Positions 1 to 5,509 of a stretch of 5,662 nucleotides of DNA are shown here, piece after piece; the stretch's first letter is position 1, and each line of letters begins with the position of its first letter. The notes beneath the pieces are model-generated. The model saw nothing but the letters and a program-made list of their open reading frames with translations. It made no database searches and was not told the DNA's origin. Both the position numbers and the translations under genes were made by a program. The stretch covers positions 1 to 5,662 of the forward strand of contig JACMQE010000248.1 of NCBI GenBank assembly GCA_014377145.1, in the 5' to 3' direction. The DNA is from Glaciimonas sp. Its GTDB lineage: Bacteria; Pseudomonadota; Gammaproteobacteria; Burkholderiales; Burkholderiaceae.

Positions 1-62
1 GCATGCAGCGCGTATAGTTGTTTTTGTCTTCGGTTTTTGTGTCATTGTCCGTTGCGTTCGCT

Positions 63-510
63 TTAATAGCTCTTTGAGTTTAGGTAATTTAGTGGCCAGG
101 TCATTTCGGAAACAACACTAGGGATTTTTACTGCCATTTTTCGTTCGTAGGCGACGGGTGGCAGATTACCCAATACTGAATTCAATCGCTTGGTGTTATA
201 GAAGCCGACAATATACGTGCATTGGGGTGGCGGGCATATGGTCGTTGCCAGACCCAGAGGCGCTCCATCTTGAGATTTAAGAAAAAGCGCTTCGCGAAGG
301 CGTTATCCCAACAATTTCCTTTCTGACTCATAATGCAAACAAAGCCATGTTCGTCAAGAAGACTCTGGTACAGCGCAATTGCATATTGACTGCCACGGTC
401 AGAGTCAACGATTACCCGAGAGCTGGTTGGCGCTGGGCAATAGCCATGTTTAGAGCAGCACAAAACACTTTTGCAGGCATACGTGTCCTAATATTTGCAT
501 TCCGTAATTG
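63..510 (-). pseudogene. IS3-family transposase OrfB (DDE integrase core), degenerate C-terminal part
   Basis: Remnant of the catalytic half of an IS3-family transposase, which cuts and joins insertion-sequence ends. Three pieces in different frames line up with one protein. Piece 1 (480 down to about 424) reads MPAKVFCAALNMAIAQRQP. Piece 2 (about 427-218) carries SDRGSQYA, HGFVCIMSQKGNCWDNA and RFFLNLKMER. Piece 3 (about 217-63) reads YIVGFYNTKRLNSVLGNLPP and then YERKMAVKIP, ending at TAA (65-63). The junctions near 425 and 217 are frameshifts; the second also seems to lack about six residues that this family normally has between its 'YANHAEA'-like segment and 'YIVGFY'. The second catalytic Asp is present in SDRG. 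The third acid, 36 residues later in WDNAxxE, is Lys (codon 292-290), so the enzyme should be dead even without the frameshifts. The upstream limit is vague: similarity fades by about 500-510, and the first catalytic Asp region was not found. IS3-family assignment is confident; subgroup is not assigned. Confidence 0.88.
63..510 (-). mobile_element. IS3-family insertion sequence remnant, ends not defined
   Basis: This is the minimal extent of the insertion sequence, taken from its transposase fragment. No OrfA, frameshift window or upstream half of OrfB is visible, so the left part of the element (higher coordinates) is missing. The transposase end should lie close to one terminal repeat, so that terminus would be expected near 62-100, where the plus strand reads TGAGTTTAGGTAATTTAGTG from 75. 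I cannot find a matching inverted partner around 480-600 or a target-site duplication, so the real boundaries are unknown. Confidence 0.6.
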
Positions 511-864
511 AATACCGTCATCAGGATGCAATTAACGTGGCAGGGTTGCGCCATTGAAAGTGATTACGAAACAATAATACTGGTGCGTTTTATAGCACTA
601 CTATCCACCGGTCTAACAAAAATCACAATCGATTAAATAAAAAAATTAAGATGCGTTGCACAGATAGCTTTTTTACTTGAATTACGCATGCGTACCTTTA
701 ATATTCAAATGAAACATTAAGCGAACATTTAATGATTTCGATCTCTACCATCTTTACCTTCAACCCCAATACACAGTATCCTTAGAAAAAAATTTCGGTA
801 TTCACCGTCATACAATGTTTTCTTCCTCCCAGACTTATGTAAGATCAAATAGTTGTGAGAAAAG
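511..864. other. AT-rich spacer between IS remnant and secreted-protein gene
   Basis: No gene is visible on either strand. The stretch is rich in A and T and contains a perfect 12-bp palindrome (683-694) and weak promoter-like hexamers upstream of the gene at 865: TTGAAT at 677-682 with TAATAT at 699-704, and a lone good -10-like TACAAT at 812-817 without a convincing -35. No rho-independent terminator was recognised. Confidence 0.5.
683..694. repeat. 12-bp perfect palindrome, possible operator
   Basis: TACGCATGCGTA is identical to its reverse complement. It sits between a TTGAAT hexamer (677-682) and a TAATAT hexamer (699-704) spaced 16 bases apart, which is where a repressor site would block RNA polymerase. 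Both hexamers match the sigma70 consensus at only four of six positions, so the promoter reading is weak and the palindrome may be chance. Confidence 0.3.
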
Positions 865-1287
865 ATGCCGATCATGCGCTATGCAGAAAAAATGATGTCC
901 CTCAGATTAACGTTGCTGACACTTTGTTTTAGCACCTTCATTTTGATGGCAATACATGCGGCGCAAGCAGCTGAAATCAATCTGAATATTAAGGATCAAG
1001 GACAGGCTAGCGCCGAATTTTTTATATTGAGCGTCGCCCTCACGCCACCTGCAATGCGCCGGTTAGTAGAAGCATCGCATAACACCTTGCAACAGAAATT
1101 GATGATTAGTCTGGACGGCAACGTTGTCAGCACCCCAATCATACGCATGGCACTGCAAAGCTCTCATTTAAAATCAATTTTATCGCAGGACATGGCCAGT
1201 AATGTATTTCCTAGCCTATTAACCACGCCGGTTAAATCGATATCCCTATCGGGCTTTTCTATGCAACCTTGGACGCTAGGAAAATGA
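865..1287 (+). CDS. Small predicted secreted protein with SecDF P1-head-like domain, possibly truncated
   Basis: A 140-residue protein with a clear Sec signal peptide: Arg14, then a hydrophobic run (residues 15-30) and a likely cleavage after AQA at residue 35, so the mature protein should be periplasmic or secreted. Residues about 53-105 resemble the P1 head subdomain of the SecD/SecF export proteins, in which a segment like 'xLTxxAxxRL..' is followed by 'LxIxLDGxVxSxPxI'; here it is VALTPPAMRRL and then LMISLDGNVVSTPII (79-93). SecD's transmembrane part is absent, so this is not SecD itself; stand-alone proteins of this type are of unknown function. The start is uncertain: ATG 865 has a short-spaced GAGA (857-860), while Met10 or Met11 would give a more compact signal peptide. 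The frame stays open for 53 codons after the TGA, suggesting that the stop may be a premature nonsense mutation. It reads toward the peptidase gene but is separated by a strong promoter, so the two are probably independent transcripts. Confidence 0.62.
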   Translation: MPIMRYAEKMMSLRLTLLTLCFSTFILMAIHAAQAAEINLNIKDQGQASAEFFILSVALTPPAMRRLVEASHNTLQQKLMISLDGNVVSTPIIRMALQSSHLKSILSQDMASNVFPSLLTTPVKSISLSGFSMQPWTLGK

Positions 1288-1449
1288 ACCGAAAGCCCGA
1301 CTGCAGATGTTCTCACTTCAGAATATGTGCCCAACGAAAAACTATCGATTTCTAGCAAGGCGCTCAACGCACCGACATGCAAACAGGTGAATCACACATT
1401 CGTCGCGAAGACCGATACGATGATCGAATTGCGCGTTGACCCCCCGTAG
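1288..1449 (+). other. In-frame continuation of the P1-head protein after a TGA stop
   Basis: Immediately after the TGA at 1285-1287 the same frame is open for 53 codons to TAG at 1447-1449. The translated stretch includes SEYVPNEKLSISSKALNAPT and ends in IELRVDPP; it has ordinary soluble-protein composition and contains one Cys. A change of TGG (Trp) or another codon to TGA would explain the arrangement, giving an original protein of about 194 residues. An open run of this length after a stop can also arise by chance, so the assignment is moderate. No start codon with a ribosome-binding site is seen for an independent gene. Confidence 0.45.
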
Positions 1450-1525
1450 CGAATGCGTATTTGATTCCTCTTTACGCTATTGGCAGTGATTTCAGCGGCC
1501 CGCTAACGAGAGAAAGCACCTACCG

Positions 1526-1554
1526 TTGACAATAAACGACAATGGCCATACAAA
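1526..1554 (+). promoter_or_regulatory. Sigma70-type promoter upstream of the M13 peptidase gene
   Basis: A perfect -35 hexamer TTGACA (1526-1531) is followed after 17 bases by TACAAA (1549-1554), which matches four of six positions of the -10 consensus. Transcription would begin near 1561, giving a leader of about 95 bases. A second, poorer pair (TTGACT at 1565-1570 with CCTTAT at 1588-1593) lies just downstream and could be an alternative promoter. No operator was recognised. Confidence 0.55.
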
Positions 1555-1656
1555 CATGACAATATTGACTTAATAACATGGCACTGGCCTTATTTTCCAG
1601 AAATGTAAACCTCAAATAATATTTAGCTCGATTAACACTGTTAAGGATTTTTACGC

Positions 1657-3762
1657 ATGAATCGCTTTGTGACCCACACTCTGATTGCAGCAGGACTAAA
1701 GATGATAACTGGTACAAGCAACGCTACGCATAACATAGCACCGGTGACTTCCCCTCTTTTTACGACCAGCACAGCAAATGCTACAACATCAGCTGCTAGT
1801 GCGTTGATCTCCGGCATCGATCTGCAAAATGTCGACACTGCGGTACGCCCGCAAGATGATTTTTACACCTACGTGAATGGCAAATGGCTGCAAAAAACTG
1901 AAATACCTGCCGACAAATCATCATGGGGAGCATTCTATGAATTGCGTGAAAATTCGTTAAACCAATTGCGCACTATCATTGATACCGCTAGCCAGAACAA
2001 AGCGATCTTTGCCGGCTTCAATGAACAAAAAATCGTCGATATGTACGCCAGCTTTATGAATGAAGAAGTTCTGGATAGCCTTGGCGTAACGCCATTAAAC
2101 GGTGAATTTGCGAAGATCGATGCGTTACAAAATAAAAATCAAATTGCTGGCATGATCGCGCACTTGTCCCGCATTGGCGTTACTGTCCCTTACGATATTG
2201 GCATTCATCAAGATGCCAGAGATTCCACCAAGGTCATTGCTGATCTGGGGCAAAGTGGTCTCGGCTTACCAGATCGTGACTACTACTTTAAAGACGATGA
2301 CACCAAACTGAAAGAGGCGCGCACCAAATATCTTGCACATATTGAAAAAATGCTGACACTGGCGGGCGACACTGCCCCCGAAAAAAATGCCGCAAGCGTC
2401 TTAGCGCTGGAGACAGCACTCGCAAGATTGCAATGGACCCACGTCCAAAATCGTGATCCGGTCAAAACCTATAACAAAATCGCATTAGATAAGTTGCCGA
2501 CATTGGCTCCGCACAACGACTGGAATAGCTATCTGTCAGGCGCTGGCCTTAAGGATAAGATTTCGTATGTTGTGGTCAGTCAACCAAGCTACATCAAGGG
2601 CTTCGATCAAGTATTGCAAAGCACCTCCATTGAAGCCTGGAAAGCCTACTTCAAATGGCATGTTCTATCACGGTTTTCTTCAGCTTTATCAGAGCCCTAT
2701 GTTGACGCGAATTTTGCGTTTTATGGCAACGTGTTACGCGGTGTTCCAAAAAATGAGCCGCGCTGGCAACGTGGCGTGAAAATGGTAGAAAATACCTTTG
2801 GTGAAGGACTGGGTGAATTGTACGTTGCACAATACTTTCCACCGGAAAACAAATCCAAAATGGAGAAACTAGTCAGTAATCTGATCGCCGCCTATCGCCA
2901 AAGTATTCATACATTAGACTGGATGGGGCCGGCCACCAAACAACAGGCTGAGAAAAAACTTTCCACGCTGATGATCAAAATCGGCTATCCGAACAAATGG
3001 CGTGATTACGCAACGCTCAATATCAAGAAAGATGATCTGGTCGGCAATATCATTCGTGCAAATGACTTTGAGTATCAACGCAATATCAACAAACTCGGCA
3101 AGCCAGTTGACCGTGAAGAATGGGGCATGACGCCACAAACCGTGAATGCATATTACAACCCCGAACTGAATGAAGTGGTGTTCCCGGCAGCAATTCTGCA
3201 ACCACCATTCTTTAATGTACAAGCCGATGATGCGGTCAACTATGGCGGCATTGGTGCCGTTATTGGACATGAAATAAGCCATGGTTTTGATGATCAGGGT
3301 AGTCAATATGACGAAGTCGGTAATTTGCGTAACTGGTGGACTAAGAACGATCATGAAAAATTTGCAGTCAAGACCAAAGCGTTAATTGTGCAATATGGCG
3401 CTTATAGTCCGGTATCGGGCTACAAACTTAATGGCGAGCTGACGCTAGGCGAAAATATTGCTGACAACTCAGGCCTAACTATTGCCTACAAAGCGTATCA
3501 ACTTTCGTTAGCAGGCAAGACTGCGCCACTGATCGATGGCATAACTGGCAATCAGCGTTTTTACTTTGGATGGGCACAAGTCTGGCGCGGAAAAGTACGC
3601 GATGCGCAAGCCATCGTATATGTAAAAACAGACCCTCATTCCCCACCACAATTTCGTGGCAACGGTACGCTGGCCAATCAACCCGGCTTCTATAGCGCGT
3701 TCGAGGTGAAACCCGGCGATAAAATGTACTTATCACCCGCTCAACGTGTGATTATGTGGTGA
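1657..3762 (+). CDS. pepO: M13-family zinc metallopeptidase (neprilysin/PepO type)
   Basis: A 701-residue endopeptidase of the M13 (neprilysin, endothelin-converting enzyme, PepO) family, which cleaves short peptides with a single zinc ion. The N-terminal M13 domain starts at about residue 64 (PQDDFY, VNGKW at 73-77) and runs to about 445; the catalytic domain covers about 490-701. Visible active-site elements are NAYY at 497-500 (substrate-binding), HEISH at 538-542 (zinc ligands His538 and His542, catalytic Glu539), ENIAD at 599-603 (third ligand Glu599, supporting Asp603), DPHSP with His661, Arg667 in FRGNG, and a C-terminal RVIMW. All key residues are present and the length is normal, so it should be active. 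The start is supported by AAGGA at 1643-1647, nine bases before ATG. The N-terminus looks like a signal peptide whose hydrophobic core is broken by Lys15, followed by a Thr/Ser/Ala-rich linker to about residue 50, so export to the periplasm is likely but not certain. The gene has its own promoter and appears monocistronic. The symbol is by family resemblance. Confidence 0.97.
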   Translation: MNRFVTHTLIAAGLKMITGTSNATHNIAPVTSPLFTTSTANATTSAASALISGIDLQNVDTAVRPQDDFYTYVNGKWLQKTEIPADKSSWGAFYELRENSLNQLRTIIDTASQNKAIFAGFNEQKIVDMYASFMNEEVLDSLGVTPLNGEFAKIDALQNKNQIAGMIAHLSRIGVTVPYDIGIHQDARDSTKVIADLGQSGLGLPDRDYYFKDDDTKLKEARTKYLAHIEKMLTLAGDTAPEKNAASVLALETALARLQWTHVQNRDPVKTYNKIALDKLPTLAPHNDWNSYLSGAGLKDKISYVVVSQPSYIKGFDQVLQSTSIEAWKAYFKWHVLSRFSSALSEPYVDANFAFYGNVLRGVPKNEPRWQRGVKMVENTFGEGLGELYVAQYFPPENKSKMEKLVSNLIAAYRQSIHTLDWMGPATKQQAEKKLSTLMIKIGYPNKWRDYATLNIKKDDLVGNIIRANDFEYQRNINKLGKPVDREEWGMTPQTVNAYYNPELNEVVFPAAILQPPFFNVQADDAVNYGGIGAVIGHEISHGFDDQGSQYDEVGNLRNWWTKNDHEKFAVKTKALIVQYGAYSPVSGYKLNGELTLGENIADNSGLTIAYKAYQLSLAGKTAPLIDGITGNQRFYFGWAQVWRGKVRDAQAIVYVKTDPHSPPQFRGNGTLANQPGFYSAFEVKPGDKMYLSPAQRVIMW

Positions 3763-4214
3763 TCAAAGTAAGATGAGTGTAGGCACAAATATCCGATCGC
3801 AATCAATCAACTGATATCCGTCGGCTAACATCCAAATGCGCTGTTGACTAAAAAAGCTACCGTTTTTCGCGATGACTTTTAACATTTCAGGATCATCAAG
3901 TCATTGGGATTATCTAGCTATTAGGTACTTAATCAACCTTACCGAAAATTTTCAATTTAATATGCAATGCATTAACTACGATCAAAATGGAGAGCAAGGC
4001 GGGGAGGAGCCCCTATTCTTTCACATAAAATCGGCGAATCGAACTTATGTGGCTGCTGCTGATCCCAGCTTAAACAAGCACTTTTTGTATTACTCCAAAA
4101 GATAAAGATAACCGACTGGTCAAAGTGAGCATTGCATGTAAGACCATTTCCATTTCATACATTTATCCTTAAATCAATTGTTCTTTGTTGGGCTACTATT
4201 TGAGAAGCGAACTT
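3763..4214. other. About 450 bases without a convincing gene
   Basis: No clear terminator follows the peptidase gene; the only local structure is a 7-bp direct repeat ATATCCG (3789-3795 and 3812-3818). A 77-codon plus-strand frame starts at ATG 3872 and ends at TAA 4105, but it has no ribosome-binding site, no recognisable domain and codon use unlike the peptidase gene, so it is not called. On the minus strand the pilin frame is open again from 4154 down to a TAA at 3974-3972 and may include decayed pilin C-terminal sequence. On the same strand AAGGA at about 4170-4166 precedes an ATG (4159-4157) whose frame closes after 12 codons. None of these is firm. Confidence 0.5.
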
Positions 4215-4424
4215 TTATAACCGCAAGTTAGTGGTCATTTGCACCCACAAAACAACCGTCGTCTGATAGCGGGCAGTGAGTGCCCAAACTTCTGCAAATT
4301 CAGCCCTTAAGATGCAATCCTGAAAAACGGGTAATGCGAGAGCTACCAATCAACTAATAATCGATATCACAACCATCAGCTCTATCAGATTAAAACCCTT
4401 TTGTAGTTGCTGTTTGCATCGCGT
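4215..4424 (-). pseudogene. Type IV pilin remnant (prepilin N-terminus) with nonsense mutation
   Basis: Read on the minus strand, the frame gives a leader RCKQQLQKG followed by FNLIELMVVISII, then a TGA (4352-4350), then LVALALPVFQDCILRAEFAE and WALTARYQTTVVLW to a TAA at 4217-4215. This is the class III signal of type IV prepilins: prepilin peptidase cuts after Gly, mature residue 1 is Phe (codon 4394-4392) and residue 5 is the conserved Glu. The hydrophobic helix then leads to the usual 'P-x-x-Q-D-Y-x-x-R-A' region. The TGA stands where pilins normally have Gly (GGA to TGA is one base), and Asn replaces the usual Thr at position 2. No ATG begins the leader; the codon where a start would fit is ACG (4424-4422). 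The C-terminal disulfide loop is not clearly preserved. The decay is by substitutions, with frame intact through at least 65 codons. Functional pilin would polymerise into surface pili for adhesion or twitching. The remnant diverges from the phosphatase remnant. Confidence 0.88.
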
Positions 4425-4567
4425 AAATGTGTACTGAGTAAATTTCTCACGGTGCTTGAAGTAAACTAACGGCCTTGCTAAGCGTTGTGCAGTTGCGTGA
4501 TTTGGAAAACTATTCGGATGCACGCTACACTCAACGGCAACCTAGCTGTTACCCAACAACATAAATC

Positions 4568-4573
4568 AAGGAG
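4568..4573 (+). promoter_or_regulatory. Strong Shine-Dalgarno site marking the original phosphatase start
   Basis: AAGGAG lies six bases before TTG at 4580, the first codon of the phosphatase reading frame. It decides the start of the pseudogene: an in-frame ATG at 4595 is too far from this site, and the TTG at 4844 that opens the longest uninterrupted part has no such site. A weak promoter-like pair (TTGGAA 4502-4507, TACACT 4526-4531, 18-base spacer) lies upstream. Confidence 0.55.
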
Positions 4574-4579
4574 TATTTT

Positions 4580-5314
4580 TTGCCACAAAGCCCGATGCCA
4601 CTTACCGATGTAAAAACCAATATAGAAAGATCGTCGGCAGATTCGGGCCAGAAGATTGCTGTGCAGTGCTAATCTGGGGCTGGCTACTCCACCGATATAG
4701 CGCAACTACAGTGCTTTAATCTAGATGTCGTAATTGATTTCCGCACCGATGGCGAAAAGCAGATTGCAGAATCGCCATTCGGAGAGATATTCAATTAGGT
4801 TGCCGATCCGATCCACGTCGGTAATCTGGCAAAATCGAACGTATTGACAGCGCTACAAAATGGCACTGCGGATGATAGCCGGGAATTTATGCTGACGTTT
4901 TATCGTGATTTCCCACTTCAGTATCAGGCCGAATACCAGCGCTTTTTACAAATGGTAGAACAAAATCACAACGTCTTGTATCACTGTACCGCAGGCAAGG
5001 ATGGGACTGGCTTTACGAGTCTGCTGTTGCTGTCGGCGCTGGGGATTGATCGCAGCACCATCATCGCTGATTATCTGGAATCCAATCGCAACAATCCCAC
5101 TAGCGATCGTCATCTACAAGAACAGATAAAAAAGTTCGGAATATCGGATAAGATGCTATTACCTTTATTAGTAGTCGAAGCCGCTTATCTAGATGCCGCA
5201 CAACAAGTTATCGATTAAAGATATGACGGCATGCAACATTATCTGGAAAGTATTGTGGGAATTGATGTAGCGTTGATTCGCACCAAATATCTAGAGTCTG
5301 TATCTAAGATTTAG
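4580..5314 (+). pseudogene. Tyrosine phosphatase (IphP / Y_phosphatase3 type), inactivated
   Basis: One frame from TTG 4580 to TAG 5312-5314 (244 codons plus stop) reads as a bacterial dual-specificity tyrosine phosphatase of normal length, but with in-frame stops TAA (4670-4672), TAG (4796-4798) and TAA (5216-5218). Recognisable parts in order are MPLTDVK (from 4595); ADSGQKIAVQC-stop-SGA, matching the family's 'DGxxVxxGxLYRSG'; TDIAQLQ and LDVVIDFRTDGEK, the family's 'xVIDLRxxxE'; DPIHVGNL; the P-loop HCTAGKDGTG (Cys codon 4985-4987); and a C-terminal YDGMQHYLESIVGI and IRTKYLE after the third stop. In the P-loop Cys-x5-Arg signature the catalytic Arg is Gly (codon 5003-5005, CGG to GGG is one change), so the loop could not bind phosphate normally. 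The N-terminal 'NFRDxGGY' motif is blurred; a similar stretch (YRKIVG from 4621) appears in the neighbouring frame, suggesting small indels. The longest uninterrupted piece, TTG 4844 to 5218, would encode 124 residues. A family member would dephosphorylate protein Tyr/Ser or phosphoinositides in the cytoplasm or after secretion. Confidence 0.88.
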
Positions 5315-5420
5315 CGGAGCGGTTACCACGATATTGCGATAAAACTAACCCACCTTAACGCACCTCAAGCACATCGTCATGCCATCAAGTACCTGTCGGA
5401 CTGTATCGTTATTGGCTTTT

Positions 5421-5439
5421 GCGAATGATAATCAACTCG
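5421..5439 (+). promoter_or_regulatory. Fur-box-like operator
   Basis: GCGAATGATAATCAACTCG agrees with the classical 19-bp ferric uptake regulator box GATAATGATAATCATTATC at 12 positions, including the unbroken core AATGATAATCA. Fur boxes in proteobacteria often read GCGAATGATAATCATT, so the left arm is typical and the right arm is weaker. GATAAT (5427-5432) inside it could serve as a -10 element, which would place the operator over the promoter, the usual arrangement for iron repression. The site lies upstream of the DUF2946-like remnant, a family often encoded beside TonB-dependent metal receptors, which fits metal regulation. Binding is inferred, not shown. Confidence 0.5.
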
Positions 5440-5451
5440 GCCAGACTGGCG

Positions 5452-5470
5452 GCGAATATGGGATAATCAA
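5452..5470 (+). repeat. Second copy of the Fur-like motif with a 4-base insertion
   Basis: GCGAAT (5452-5457) and GATAATCAA (5462-5470) repeat the two halves of the site at 5421-5435, but with ATGG inserted between them. The insertion breaks Fur-box spacing, so this may be a decayed duplicate or a half-site rather than a working operator. Confidence 0.45.
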
Positions 5471-5509
5471 GCTGTCTTCTCATTGATGGGTGGGTAAGTT
5501 AAACATGTT

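Larger units (their letters stand above)
5315..5509. other. Intergenic region with Fur-like repeats
   Basis: No gene is visible. The region holds the Fur-box-like site at 5421-5439, a partial copy of it at 5452-5470, and an inverted pair GGTAAG (5493-5498) / CTTACC (5515-5520) flanking the palindrome AACATGTT (5502-5509). The last could be a weak hairpin in the leader of the next gene. No terminator with a U-tract was seen after the phosphatase remnant. Confidence 0.4.

Noticed and set aside
1..45. Minus-strand frame starting at ATG 45-43 and leaving the window (MTQKPKTKTTIRAA)
   Set aside because: Only 15 codons are visible, with a poor ribosome-binding site; basic composition recalls transposase starts, but this cannot be supported.
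1164..1382. Minus-strand 72-codon open frame over the end of the P1-head gene
   Set aside because: Antisense shadow of the plus-strand frame and its continuation; no motif or start signal.
2914..3354. 146-codon minus-strand open frame inside the peptidase gene
   Set aside because: Lies entirely antisense to the catalytic domain of a well-supported gene, with no domain or start signal of its own.
3843..3872. TTGACT (3844-3849) as a promoter for the 3872 frame
   Set aside because: No acceptable -10 element at 16-18 bases spacing; the position where one should lie reads GCGATG.
3872..4105. 77-codon plus-strand open frame, with a stretch faintly like the fumarylacetoacetase motif (INYDQ then EEPLFF)
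   Set aside because: No ribosome-binding site, no conserved metal-binding pattern, and codon use unlike the peptidase gene. The resemblance is a few residues only, and a competing open frame lies on the other strand.
4271..4285. Short hairpin GGGCA-GTGAG-TGCCC
   Set aside because: Only five base pairs, no T-tract, and it falls within conserved pilin codons (WALTAR), so it is not a convincing terminator.
4478..4705. Minus-strand 75-codon open frame over the phosphatase start
   Set aside because: Overlaps the antisense of the phosphatase remnant and its ribosome-binding site; the sequence has no recognisable motif.
4580..5314. Idea that internal stops are recoded (readthrough, selenocysteine or altered genetic code)
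   Set aside because: All three stop types interrupt frames in this window, while the intact peptidase gene uses none internally and ends at TGA. Catalytic residues are also lost, which fits decay.
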